This document shows, one piece after another, positions 14,896-22,664 of a stretch of 32,835 nt of DNA. This DNA comes from a bacterium (lineage in GTDB: Bacteria > Planctomycetota > Phycisphaerae > Phycisphaerales > UBA1924). Positions within the stretch are counted from its first letter, which is position 1. Each line of letters opens with the position of its first letter. The position numbers and the translations under genes are program-made. The notes under the pieces were generated by a model, which made no database searches, had not been told where the DNA came from, and worked only from the letters and a program-made list of their open reading frames with translations. The stretch lies in contig JANSXG010000018.1 of assembly GCA_024743075.1 (NCBI GenBank), forward strand, positions 1 through 32,835, given 5' to 3'.

Positions 14896-15381
14896 ATGGC
14901 GACGATGGCACAGCAACGGACGACCCCCTATCGCGATGAGAACCGCGAGTACCGCTGGCACGGGCACGCCGGGCGTGGACGCCTGCGCGACGAGTCGGCG
15001 AACTCGAGCGAGCGCCAGTACGCGATGCTCAACCATCTCGCCGGGCTGCTGAGCCTTCTGGACTTCATGCTGCTGGGCCCGATCGTGGCGCTGATCATGT
15101 GGTTCGTCCGGCGCGATGATTCGGAATTTCTCGACGACCACGGCAAAGAGGCACTGAACTTCCAGATCTCGCTGCTGATCTATTCGATCGGCATCATCGT
15201 CGCGGGGATCATCTTCTCGATCGTGACGCTGGGGATCGGGGTCATTTTCGCAATGATCTTCGGCGGACTCGCGTTCTTCGGGCTGTGGGTGCTGCGACTG
15301 GTCGGGAGCATCCTGGCCTCGGTCGCGGCGTATCGTGGGGATTTCTACCGCTACCCGATGTGCCTGCGATTGATCCGGTAA
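14896..15381 (+). CDS. DUF4870 (Tic20-like) small membrane protein
   Basis: This 161-residue protein has a polar N-terminal half, then the DUF4870 pattern: YAMLNHLAGLLSLLDF, a first membrane helix with LGPIVALIMWFVRRD, the cytoplasmic motif FLDDHGKEALNFQISLLIY, and two further helices (about residues 98-140). The motif D-x-H-G-K-E-A-x-NFQ is diagnostic of this family, whose role is unknown. The start at 14896 is set by a GGGAGGAG Shine-Dalgarno 5-8 nt upstream. It diverges from pdxA across 121 bp and lies 50 bp upstream of lptB, which has its own -10 box. Confidence 0.82.
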   Translation: MATMAQQRTTPYRDENREYRWHGHAGRGRLRDESANSSERQYAMLNHLAGLLSLLDFMLLGPIVALIMWFVRRDDSEFLDDHGKEALNFQISLLIYSIGIIVAGIIFSIVTLGIGVIFAMIFGGLAFFGLWVLRLVGSILASVAAYRGDFYRYPMCLRLIR

Positions 15382-15419
15382 CAGAATCGCCGTTTGGGCG
15401 ATCCGAAGCGTGATTCGCG

Positions 15420-15425
15420 TACACT
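15420..15425 (+). promoter_or_regulatory. TAnnnT -10 box of lptB
   Basis: CGCGTACACT places TACACT 6 nt (gccccc) before the lptB ATG at 15432. There is no purine-rich Shine-Dalgarno in the region. It is one of the clearest leaderless-type starts in the window. Confidence 0.6.
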
Positions 15426-15431
15426 GCCCCC

Positions 15432-16217
15432 ATGCCCGCTCTGCTCGAGGCCCAGGACCTGCGCAAGACCTTTGGTGACCGGACGGTCGTCAAGGGAGTC
15501 GGTCTGTCCATCGGCGAAGCCGAGATCGTCGGGCTGCTCGGGCGGAACGGGGCCGGGAAGACGACGAGCTTCCGGATGATCATGGGGATGATCGAGCCCG
15601 ATTCGGGGACGGTGATGTTCCGGGGCCGGGACATCTCGCGCCTGCCGATGTACCGCCGGGCGCGCGCGGGGATGGGGTATCTGTCGCAGGAGCCTTCGAT
15701 CTTCGGCGGGCTGAGCTGCGAGAAGAACCTCATGGCGATCCTCGAAACGCAGCCGGGGATGACCCGGGCCCAGCGGAAGAAGAAGTGCGATGAACTCCTG
15801 ATCCGTTTCGACCTCGCCAAAAAGGCCAAGGAGGCCGCCCGGACCTGTTCCGGCGGCGAGCGTCGCAAACTGGAGATCGCGCGTGCAATGGTCACCAACC
15901 CGCGCCTGATCCTGCTCGACGAGCCGTTCTCGGGCGTGGACCCGCTCGCGGTGGAAGACCTGCAGGCGGAGATCCGGCGTCTCCGCGATCTGGGAATCGC
16001 GGTACTGATCACCGACCACAATGTGCAGCAGACGCTCTCGGTGTGCGACCGGGCCTCGATCATTGACGAGGGGCTGGTGCTGCGCGAGGGCACGCCCCGC
16101 GAGCTGATCAACGACCCCATGGTTCGCCAGAGCTACCTCGGCTCGATGTTCCGCGGCGACGAATTCGACACGCCACAAGACACGAAACGCCGGTCGAAGC
16201 AGGAGGCGGGGTCATGA
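15432..16217 (+). CDS. lptB: LptB-like ABC transporter ATPase (lipopolysaccharide export)
   Basis: This 261-residue ATPase has Walker A GRNGAGKTT (about residues 37-45), Q-loop SQEPSIFGGLSCEKNL, signature CSGGERRKLEIARA, Walker B LILLDEPFSGVDPLAV and the switch His in ITDHNVQQTL. The SIFxxLSxExNL and DHNVxxTLxxxDRAxII stretches are those of LptB, the motor that drives LPS from the inner membrane across the periplasm. The other Lpt genes (lptA, lptC, lptF/G) are not in the window. It overlaps the next gene by 4 bp (ATGA), linking it to a PEGA-domain lipoprotein. Confidence 0.88.
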   Translation: MPALLEAQDLRKTFGDRTVVKGVGLSIGEAEIVGLLGRNGAGKTTSFRMIMGMIEPDSGTVMFRGRDISRLPMYRRARAGMGYLSQEPSIFGGLSCEKNLMAILETQPGMTRAQRKKKCDELLIRFDLAKKAKEAARTCSGGERRKLEIARAMVTNPRLILLDEPFSGVDPLAVEDLQAEIRRLRDLGIAVLITDHNVQQTLSVCDRASIIDEGLVLREGTPRELINDPMVRQSYLGSMFRGDEFDTPQDTKRRSKQEAGS

Positions 16218-16636
16218 GACGAGCGATGTGCGGTCTCGGTGTGCTCGGGCTCGGCGCGATCCTGCTGGCGAGCACGGGCTGCGTGCAGAGAACGATCGAG
16301 ATCACCTCGGAGCCGACCGGAGCGCAGGTGTACCTGAACGATGTCGAGGTTGGTCGAACGCCGCTGGAGGTGGGGTTCACCTACTTCGGGACCTACGACG
16401 TGCGTCTGCGCAAGGACGGGTACGAGCCGCTGATGACGAGCGCGAAGACGGATGCGCCGATGCACGAGTGGCCGGGGTTCGACCTGATCGCGATGGCGTG
16501 GCCGGCGACGAAAGAGACGCGGATCCGGTGGCACTTCACCATGGAGCCGTCGGATGCGGATGAGGACGCGCTGCTGGAGCGTGCGCGGGCGTTTCGGAGC
16601 GAGTTCAACGCCGAGGCCCCTGAGAGCGATCAATAG
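16214..16636 (+). CDS. PEGA-domain lipoprotein
   Basis: This 140-residue protein has a lipoprotein signal peptide ending in a lipobox (ASTGC, Cys about residue 23). A PEGA domain follows (about 27-75): ITSEPTGAQVYLNDVEVG, then a TPL motif and FGTYDVRLRKDGYEPL. The rest has an aromatic segment (HEWPGFDLIAMAWPATKETRIRWHFTM) and an acidic C-terminus. PEGA domains occur on surface and envelope proteins and are thought to mediate binding. Its ATG overlaps the lptB stop, so translation is coupled. That suggests an envelope role next to LPS export, but this is inference. Its 3' end overlaps the convergent acyltransferase gene by 7 bp. Confidence 0.82.
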   Translation: MRRAMCGLGVLGLGAILLASTGCVQRTIEITSEPTGAQVYLNDVEVGRTPLEVGFTYFGTYDVRLRKDGYEPLMTSAKTDAPMHEWPGFDLIAMAWPATKETRIRWHFTMEPSDADEDALLERARAFRSEFNAEAPESDQ

Positions 16637-17262
16637 GTCTTCGCCGGCACACCGACGGCTCGCGAGCCGTCGGACAGGTCATTCGTGACCACCGCGCCGG
16701 CACCGATCACGCAGTTCGAGCCGATCGTCACGCCGGGCAAAGCGATGGCTCCGGAACCGATGAGGGTGTCGCTGCCGACGGTGACCCCGCCGCTGAGGAT
16801 CGCGCCGGGGCCGATGTGGGTGTTTTCGCCGATGGCGCAATCGTGCTCGACGATCGCGCCGGTATTGATGATGGCGTGGGGACCGATGCGGGTGCCGGGG
16901 TTGATGACCGCTCGGACGGCGAGAAGCGCACCGGGGTCGATCGACGCTCCGGGCGAGACGATGGCCTGCGGGTGGACCGCGCTGGCGAAGGCGCACTTCG
17001 CGCACGCTTCGATCGAGGCACGCCGGAGGTCGAGCGAGCCGAGGGCGATGATGAGCGGGCGGGTCTCGGCGGGTGCGCTGACGACGGGGCCGAGGTGGGT
17101 CGCGCCGGGAACGACCACGGCGGCCGCGGGATCCTCTGCGTCGTCGTAGAAGCCCGCGACCTTGCCCCCGGAGGCGAGGACGGCGTCGGCGACGACCTTG
17201 GCGTGGCCACCGGCGCCGATGAGGGCGACGGGCTGGTGATGATTGTCGGTTGCGCCGGGCAT
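16630..17262 (-). CDS. NeuD/PglD-like hexapeptide-repeat acyltransferase
   Basis: This 210-residue protein has an N-terminal Rossmann-like sugar-binding part (VALIGAGGHAKVVADAVLAS, about residues 11-90). A left-handed beta-helix built from hexapeptide repeats follows (about 95-205), with GTRIGPHAIINTGAIVEHDC, IGENTHIGPGAILSGGVTVG and GSNCVIGAGAVVTND. GAGGHAKVV and the AIVEHDC catalytic His region are typical of the NeuD/PglD sugar O- or N-acetyltransferases that modify nucleotide sugars or sialic-type acids. No sugar biosynthesis genes flank it, so its substrate is unknown. The ATG is preceded by AGGAG. Its promoter overlaps that of the divergent mqnA. Confidence 0.82.
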   Translation of the reverse strand: MPGATDNHHQPVALIGAGGHAKVVADAVLASGGKVAGFYDDAEDPAAAVVVPGATHLGPVVSAPAETRPLIIALGSLDLRRASIEACAKCAFASAVHPQAIVSPGASIDPGALLAVRAVINPGTRIGPHAIINTGAIVEHDCAIGENTHIGPGAILSGGVTVGSDTLIGSGAIALPGVTIGSNCVIGAGAVVTNDLSDGSRAVGVPAKTY

Positions 17263-17283
17263 GAGTCTGGCTCCTGTGCGACC

Positions 17284-17291
17284 TAGAGTAG
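17284..17291. promoter_or_regulatory. Overlapping divergent -10 boxes for mqnA and the acyltransferase
   Basis: TAGAGTA read rightward gives TAGAGT (17284-17289), 9 nt before the mqnA ATG. Read leftward the same DNA gives TACTCT (17291-17286), about 23 nt before the acyltransferase ATG at 17262 and upstream of its AGGAG site. The intergenic gap is only 36 bp, so the two promoters must share DNA. Confidence 0.45.
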
Positions 17292-17298
17292 CAGCGAT

Positions 17299-18180
17299 AT
17301 GACCACTCCTACTGCCACCGAATCGAGCGAGTCCGCGTCCACCTGGTCCCCGGCCAAGGTTGGGGCGGTGAGTTACCTGAACACGCTCCCGCTGATCGAG
17401 GGGCTGGGCAAGCTCGGCGATGTCGAACTGACGCTGACGGCCCCGAGCCGGCTGATCGATCTGCTGCTGGGCGAGGATGTTGAACTCGCGCTGGCCTCGA
17501 TCATTGATTACCAGCGTTCGCCGGAGCCGCTGGAACTGGTTCCGGCGGGGATCATCGGCTGCGACGGGCCGACGATGACGGTACGAATCTTCTCACGCCG
17601 GCCGATTGACGAGATTGAGACGCTGCACGCGGATGTGGACAGCCACACGTCGGTGAGTCTCGCGAAGATCGTGCTCCACGAGCGGTCGGGTGCCTTACCG
17701 CAGATCGTGGACTTCGATGTGGACGAGCACCGGTCCGAACGCGGCGAATCGGTCGCCGATGCCGACTGGCCGGAGTCGGTGCTGATCATCGGCGACAAGG
17801 TGATAACGGACTCGCCGCCGGCGGCGCTGTACCCGCACCAGCTGGACCTGGGCGAGGCATGGAAGGATCTGACGGGGCTGCCGTTCGTCTACGCGACTTG
17901 GATGTGCCGGGCGGGCGCGGTCGAGGCGGGGCGTCTGCAGACAATCGCGCGAGTTCTCGACCGGCAGCGCCGGCACAACGCGACCCGGATGGACTGGATC
18001 ATCGGGCAGCGCGCATCGCTGCGCGGCTGGCCGCTCGACACCGCCCGGACCTACCTCGGCGAACTGCTGCGCTACGAGCTGACCGACCGGCACCGGCAGG
18101 CGGTGGACGAGTTCTTCGATCGCTGCGGGGCGCTGGGGATCATCGAGAAACGCAAGCCGACGCGATGGGCGTCGGTTTGA
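17299..18180 (+). CDS. mqnA: Chorismate dehydratase, futalosine menaquinone pathway
   Basis: This 293-residue protein matches the MqnA family. It has VGAVSYLNTLPLIEGL near residue 18 (family form: the S-Y-x-N-x-x-P motif), LTLTAPSRLIDLLLGEDVELALASIIDY, a substrate-binding PAGIIGCDGPTMTVRIFSR loop, LIIGDKVITD, and the DLGEAWKDLTGLPFVYATWMCR block near residue 190. MqnA turns chorismate into 3-enolpyruvylbenzoate, the first step of menaquinone synthesis by the futalosine route. This implies the organism makes menaquinone without the classical Men pathway. No other mqn genes are nearby. The first 16 residues are Ser/Thr-rich and outside the fold, but the ATG fits the -10 position. Confidence 0.9.
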   Translation: MTTPTATESSESASTWSPAKVGAVSYLNTLPLIEGLGKLGDVELTLTAPSRLIDLLLGEDVELALASIIDYQRSPEPLELVPAGIIGCDGPTMTVRIFSRRPIDEIETLHADVDSHTSVSLAKIVLHERSGALPQIVDFDVDEHRSERGESVADADWPESVLIIGDKVITDSPPAALYPHQLDLGEAWKDLTGLPFVYATWMCRAGAVEAGRLQTIARVLDRQRRHNATRMDWIIGQRASLRGWPLDTARTYLGELLRYELTDRHRQAVDEFFDRCGALGIIEKRKPTRWASV

Positions 18181-18212
18181 ACGGCACCCGCTGATCCCCA
18201 CCGGGATTGCGG

Positions 18213-18218
18213 TACGCT
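18213..18218 (+). promoter_or_regulatory. TAnnnT -10 box of the sigma-70-like gene
   Basis: GCGGTACGCT contains TACGCT, followed by 6 nt (gacacc) and GTG at 18225. No Shine-Dalgarno is present. The box supports the GTG over an in-frame TTG at 18207. Confidence 0.55.
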
Positions 18219-18224
18219 GACACC

Positions 18225-19910
18225 GTGCCGAAGCTGTCCTCAATCCGGCTCGATGCGCTGAGCGATCTCGTCGCCGAGTTGCGATATACGCCGCGCGATG
18301 CGCTGCGCCGGTGTGTGGAGCGCACCGAGTCGCTGGCGATGGAGATCGACGCGGAGACGACGTACCCGATGGAGTGGGTGGTGTTCCGGGTCACGGGGTA
18401 TCGCCCGAAGGATGCGCCGGAGGAGATGGTGGTCGGCGAGGCGCTGATCGCGGACCTGTCTTCGATGCTGGAACACCTGTCCGAGGTCGCCGAGATCGGC
18501 GAAGCGGACCTCGGGGGCGAGACGCTCTCGACCGAGGACCTGATGGATCGCTGGGGCGTCAGCCGGCGGAGCATCGAGCGTTACCGGCGAATGGGGCTGG
18601 TGGCGAGGCGGTATCAGGACGCGAGCGGCGTGACGCGACTGGCGTTCAGCGCGGATGTGGTCGAGGCCTTCGAGGACCGCCGGGGCGACCGGCTGGAACG
18701 GGCGCGTTCGTTCGAGCGCGTCGGCGAGGAAGAGCGGAACTGGCTCTACCGGCGAGCGCTGCGCTATCGGTCGCGGCTGGGATGTCAGTTTGCGCCCATT
18801 GCCCATCGCCTGAGCGAGCGGAGCGGCCGGAGCGTCGGCGCGGTGCGACGAGCGCTGCAGGCCGCAGACGAGGCGACAGGCGAGCCGGTGTTCCGTGTGC
18901 GGACGAACCTGGCCGAGCAGCAAAGCCGCGTGATCGCGCGGGCGGTGGACTGGGGCCTCAAGCCGGGGGTGATCGCCGAGCGGTACGGGCGGGCTCGGAC
19001 GAGCGTGCTCCGGATCGCGGTCGATGAGCACGCGTCGCGACTGCGCGAGTGGCGCGACCGGATCGTGCCGACGGACGCTCCGGACGGGTTCGACCTCGAT
19101 CGGGTAGGGGACGAGATTCTGGGAACGCCGGGAGCGACGGAGTTTGTGCTGGAAACGCCGGTTCTGGAGGCGAAGGCTCTGCTCGCCTCCGTCGAGGCGA
19201 TGCCCCAGCTCGCAGCATCGCGTGAAGCAGAGATGGGCGCGGCCCGGTACCTGCTGCTGATCCGCGCGGGACGCGCCATCGACGATCTCGCGCCGAGCAT
19301 GGCGCTCGGCACGGCGGTGGACGCGATCGAGACCGATCTGCGCTGGGCACTCGGGCTGCAGCGGATGCTCGTACGGACGCAATTGCCGCTGGTGGTACGA
19401 ACGATCGAGCAGCGTCTGGGCTTCGGGCTCCTCACGCTGCGTCCGGACCAGATCCGGCGGATCGTGGGACTGGCAATGGATGCGGCGTGTCGGGCGACCG
19501 GCATATTTCACCCGGTGCGACCGGCCAAATCGCTGACAACCTTCGGGCGTCTTGCGTCACCCGTATCGCTGGCTTTGAACAGGTCGTTGAGCGCGATCGA
19601 CTCGGACGGGCTCGATGCCGCCGAGGGGATCGGGCGGGCCTCGACGGGTCGGGCCGAGCTCGACGACTGGACGCGCCGGCTGACGCCGTGGCAACCGCTG
19701 GTCGAGGTGCATCCGGGCCTGCTCGGGCTCGTGCGCGATAAGGCCGCCCCGCTCCGCGACAAGGATCGGGCGCTCGTCGGCGCACGATTCGGGCTCGGGG
19801 GCAGTCCGCCCATGACAAACGCCTCGGTAGCAGAGGAACTCGGGGCAACACCGGCTCGCGTCGTCTCGGCGTATCGCCGCGCCCGTCGGGCGCTGCGCGA
19901 ACGGGCCTGA
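18225..19910 (+). CDS. Divergent sigma-70-like protein with extra helix-turn-helix segments
   Basis: This is a 561-residue protein. The C-terminus (about 505-561) has the shape of sigma region 4: LRDKDRALVGARFGL, then MTNASVAEELGATPARVV and RRARRALRERA. About residues 335-455 resemble regions 1.2-2 (RYLLLIRAGRAIDDL, VRTQLPLVVRTIEQRLG, then a TTFGRLASPV helix), though the usual melting residues are poorly kept. Ahead of this lie a MerR-like helix-turn-helix (about 101-129, STEDLMDRWGVSRRSIERYR) and two more HTH-like stretches (about 189-214 and 244-266). It may be an alternative sigma factor or a DNA-binding regulator derived from one. The start is set by TACGCT 6 nt before GTG. Its neighbours mqnA and trkH give no clear functional hint. 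Confidence 0.55.
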   Translation: MPKLSSIRLDALSDLVAELRYTPRDALRRCVERTESLAMEIDAETTYPMEWVVFRVTGYRPKDAPEEMVVGEALIADLSSMLEHLSEVAEIGEADLGGETLSTEDLMDRWGVSRRSIERYRRMGLVARRYQDASGVTRLAFSADVVEAFEDRRGDRLERARSFERVGEEERNWLYRRALRYRSRLGCQFAPIAHRLSERSGRSVGAVRRALQAADEATGEPVFRVRTNLAEQQSRVIARAVDWGLKPGVIAERYGRARTSVLRIAVDEHASRLREWRDRIVPTDAPDGFDLDRVGDEILGTPGATEFVLETPVLEAKALLASVEAMPQLAASREAEMGAARYLLLIRAGRAIDDLAPSMALGTAVDAIETDLRWALGLQRMLVRTQLPLVVRTIEQRLGFGLLTLRPDQIRRIVGLAMDAACRATGIFHPVRPAKSLTTFGRLASPVSLALNRSLSAIDSDGLDAAEGIGRASTGRAELDDWTRRLTPWQPLVEVHPGLLGLVRDKAAPLRDKDRALVGARFGLGGSPPMTNASVAEELGATPARVVSAYRRARRALRERA

Positions 19911-19945
19911 CGCGTGACGAGGTGTTATGAGCGGGCACCCTTGGG

Positions 19946-19951
19946 TACGCT
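19946..19951 (+). promoter_or_regulatory. TAnnnT -10 box of trkH
   Basis: TTGGGTACGCT contains TACGCT, with 6 nt (gtgcgc) to GTG at 19958. The same hexamer and spacing occur before the sigma-70-like gene. It favours 19958 over the in-frame GTG at 19952. Confidence 0.55.
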
Positions 19952-19957
19952 GTGCGC

Positions 19958-21718
19958 GTGTCCAAGACTCCCGATCGCCGGTTGCGTCGACAGATCGCGT
20001 CCCCTCTCCGCTGGCAGGGCCTGCGCAGCGCGGTCGCGATCGGTTCGGTCATCCCGACGCTCCTGGCCGAGGGCTGGCGCGAGCCGCTCGTTGCCCACGG
20101 CCTGCTGATGGCGACGCAGATCCTGCTGCTGCTGACCTACACCGCCCTGCTCTACATGGACCAGCGCCTTCTCAAGCAGACGGCGCCGCACCAACAGGCG
20201 GAGTACCTGGCGATCACCCGCCCGGAATGGATCACGGCGTCGGTCGGACTGCTCCTGATCTGGTGGTGGCCCGCGCTCGTCACGGTGATGCTGATCCTCG
20301 CGCTGACGGCGATCGTGCGCGGCTACCTGCGTCTGGTGCAGACGCGCATCCCGTCGGGGCTGGTGTTCATCGGCTCGTTCGCAGTATTCAGCATGATCGG
20401 AACGGTGCTTTTGAAGCTGCCGCGAGCCACGCCACCGGGGCAGGAGATCTCGTGGCTGGACTCGGCGTTCACGATCGTGAGCGCGATCAGCCAGACGGGC
20501 CTCGTCGTTCGCCCGACGGGCGAGGGCTTCGAGCGGTTCGGGCAGATCGTGATCCTCATCTGGATCCAGGTCGGCGCGCTCGGCGTGATCGTGTTCGGGG
20601 CGCTGCTGGCGAGCCTGTTCGGCAGCGGCTTCGGCCTGAAGGCGACGCAATCGATGGCCGAGGGCACCGAGCAAGGCTGGTCCGGCCAGATCATGATCCA
20701 GCGACTGGTGACGTTCATCATCATCTTCACGCACGCGGTGCAGGCCGTGGGAGCGGCGATCCTGTTCTTCGCATGGCCCGAAGAGTGGATGGGCATGCCT
20801 GCGGATATGGTTTCGGTCGGCGATCGGGTGTACCACTCGATCTACTTCTCGGTCAGCGCGTTCACCAACGCTGGGTTCGTGACAACCGACAACAGCCTGA
20901 TCGGGCTGCGTGGGCACTGGATTCCTCACCTCGTCATCGCGCCGCTGATCATCCTCGGGTCCATCGGATTCCCGGTGCTCCGCAACGTCTGGGACGTTCT
21001 CGTGGCCAAGTTCCGGCATCGGCGCCTTAACCCGAACGGCGGTCTGATCCGGATCAACCTGAACACCAAAATCATCGTCGGCGCGACCCTGATCGCGTAC
21101 CTGATCGGATACGTCCTGATCGTCATCAGCGAATACGCACAGACCAGCGAGCCGCTGCACTTGATCCTGCTCGATGCCCACTTCATGTCGGTCAACCGCA
21201 CGGCCGGCTTCAACACCATCGAGACCGGTGAGATGGGCCGGCTCGCGCTGCTCGCGCTGATCTTCACGATGTTCCTCGGCGGGTCGCCGGTGTCCGTTGC
21301 CGGCGGCATCAAGATGATGGTCTTCGCTATCCTCGCGTTCACGGTGTGGTCGAACATCCGGGGCCAGAGCGTGACCACCGCGTTCGGGCGCACGATCCCG
21401 GACGCGCTGGTCCGCAAGAGCGCAACGATCGTCGTGCTGTTCCTGCTGCTGCTGCTCATCTCCACGGGTGTCCTCGCGGTCTCGGAACCGGACCTCTCGC
21501 TGACCCAGGTGCTCTTCGAAGCCACGAGCGCGTGCTCGACGGTCGGGCTCTCGACGGGCATCACGGATGAGCTCTCGCCGGTGGGGCGCGCTACGATTCT
21601 CGTCTCGATGTTCATCGGGCGCGTCGGGGTGTTTGCGCTGCTCGCGGCGCTGATCTCCGTGCGGGCGAGATCACGCCCACGGATCGAGTACGCCACCGAG
21701 GACGTCCCGATCTACTAA
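19958..21718 (+). CDS. trkH: TrkH/KtrB-family potassium channel subunit
   Basis: This 586-residue membrane protein has four M1-P-M2-like repeats. The four pore loops, each with the conserved filter Gly, are visible: AISQTGLVV (about 175), SAFTNAGFVT (about 305), VNRTAGFNTI (about 415) and ACSTVGLSTG (about 530). Typical family helices include FGQIVILIWIQVGALGVIVFG and the FLGGSPVSVAGGIKMM segment. Two or three additional N-terminal helices precede the channel core. The protein imports K+ and is gated by the cytoplasmic TrkA/KtrA ring encoded 30 bp downstream. The start is GTG at 19958, set by the -10 box, with no Shine-Dalgarno. Confidence 0.92.
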   Translation: MSKTPDRRLRRQIASPLRWQGLRSAVAIGSVIPTLLAEGWREPLVAHGLLMATQILLLLTYTALLYMDQRLLKQTAPHQQAEYLAITRPEWITASVGLLLIWWWPALVTVMLILALTAIVRGYLRLVQTRIPSGLVFIGSFAVFSMIGTVLLKLPRATPPGQEISWLDSAFTIVSAISQTGLVVRPTGEGFERFGQIVILIWIQVGALGVIVFGALLASLFGSGFGLKATQSMAEGTEQGWSGQIMIQRLVTFIIIFTHAVQAVGAAILFFAWPEEWMGMPADMVSVGDRVYHSIYFSVSAFTNAGFVTTDNSLIGLRGHWIPHLVIAPLIILGSIGFPVLRNVWDVLVAKFRHRRLNPNGGLIRINLNTKIIVGATLIAYLIGYVLIVISEYAQTSEPLHLILLDAHFMSVNRTAGFNTIETGEMGRLALLALIFTMFLGGSPVSVAGGIKMMVFAILAFTVWSNIRGQSVTTAFGRTIPDALVRKSATIVVLFLLLLLISTGVLAVSEPDLSLTQVLFEATSACSTVGLSTGITDELSPVGRATILVSMFIGRVGVFALLAALISVRARSRPRIEYATEDVPIY

Positions 21719-21735
21719 ACCCCTCCCCCACTCGG

Positions 21736-21741
21736 TAGGAT
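21736..21741 (+). promoter_or_regulatory. TAnnnT -10 box or Shine-Dalgarno before trkA
   Basis: TCGGTAGGAT contains TAGGAT, 7 nt before the ATG at 21749. Since trkA follows trkH by 30 bp, AGGA could instead be the ribosome binding site on a trkHA mRNA, so the reading is ambiguous. Confidence 0.4.
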
Positions 21742-21748
21742 GCCCCGC

Positions 21749-22432
21749 ATGGAACGATTCGCCGTCATCGGGCTCGGTCGATTCGGATCGCGCCTCGCTA
21801 AAAATCTCGCGGCGTCGGGCGCCGAGGTCATCGCGGTCGATGCGGATCGGCGAATCGTCGAAGAACTCCGCGATCAGGTGACCCTCGCCATCGCCCTTGA
21901 TGCCACCGACGAGCAGGCGCTCAAACTGCAGGGCGTGGATCAGGTGGACTGTGCGGTCGTGGGTATCGGGCACAACTTCGAGGCCAACGCGCTCACCACG
22001 GCCCTCCTCAAGTCGCTGCGGGTCAAACGCGTGATCAGCCGCGCGGCGAACCAGATGCAGGCGAAGATCCTCTCGCGGATCGGTGCCGACAGCGTCGTCA
22101 GCCCGGAGGACGAGTCCGCCGACCGCTGGTCGCACCGGCTCCTGAGCCCGTTCATGATCGATCACGTCGAACTCGGCGAGGGCTACGCCCTGATCCAGAT
22201 GGCCGCCCCGTCGGACTGGAAAGGCAAGACGCTGGCCGAACTCGACCTGCGCAAGCGGTTCAACGTGACGATCGTGGCGATCAAGCGCAGGGTCGAGGCC
22301 TCGGCCCCCTCCGGCGTCGATACGCACGACACCCGCGTCGTCGATGTCCCGCTCCCGACCAGCCGCCTGGGTGGAGACGACACCATCATCATCGCGGGCT
22401 ACGACACGGATCTAGAGCGTCTGCCCCGTTGA
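21749..22432 (+). CDS. trkA: TrkA/KtrA-family K+ uptake regulator
   Basis: This 227-residue cytoplasmic protein has an N-terminal RCK Rossmann fold, with FAVIGLGRFGSRLAKNL (GxGxxG motif, residues 4-20) and VIAVDAD as the nucleotide-binding acidic end of beta-2. An RCK_C domain follows from about residue 140 (WKGKTLAELDLRKRFNVTIVAIKR). It forms the gating ring of the TrkH channel and senses nucleotides such as ATP, ADP or NAD(H). The ATG at 21749 is preferred to one at 21740 because the Rossmann strand starts right after it. The pair trkH-trkA is a complete single-RCK-unit KtrAB-type system. Confidence 0.93.
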   Translation: MERFAVIGLGRFGSRLAKNLAASGAEVIAVDADRRIVEELRDQVTLAIALDATDEQALKLQGVDQVDCAVVGIGHNFEANALTTALLKSLRVKRVISRAANQMQAKILSRIGADSVVSPEDESADRWSHRLLSPFMIDHVELGEGYALIQMAAPSDWKGKTLAELDLRKRFNVTIVAIKRRVEASAPSGVDTHDTRVVDVPLPTSRLGGDDTIIIAGYDTDLERLPR

Positions 22433-22547
22433 TTGGAGGCTTATCCGGACCGACCGGCGATCGAGAAAGCGTGTGGGTTCCGAAAGTAGAACGCTTTACC
22501 GAAGGATCCCGGACGCCCTCTCCGAACTGGGGCCTGCCGACCTGCGT

Positions 22548-22553
22548 TATGAT
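22548..22553 (+). promoter_or_regulatory. Candidate -10 box for gdhA
   Basis: TATGAT is a near-consensus -10 (5 of 6) in the 232-bp gap before gdhA. Transcription would start near 22560, giving a leader of about 105 nt. No good -35 is seen 16-18 bp upstream. The rest of the gap contains no recognisable gene. Confidence 0.4.
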
Positions 22554-22664
22554 CTCCGCCCGGCCCTGCCGATCAACCGAGTTCGAGACCGACGACCGAC
22601 CCGCCGCCGCGCGGTTGCGGGTTGACCCGTCGCCACACTGACCCTCACCGAAGAAGAGCTTTGT

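Noticed and set aside
18240-19511. A 423-codon frame antisense to the sigma-like gene
   Set aside because: Arg/His/Pro-rich product without domains; the + strand has HTH motifs and a matching start signal.
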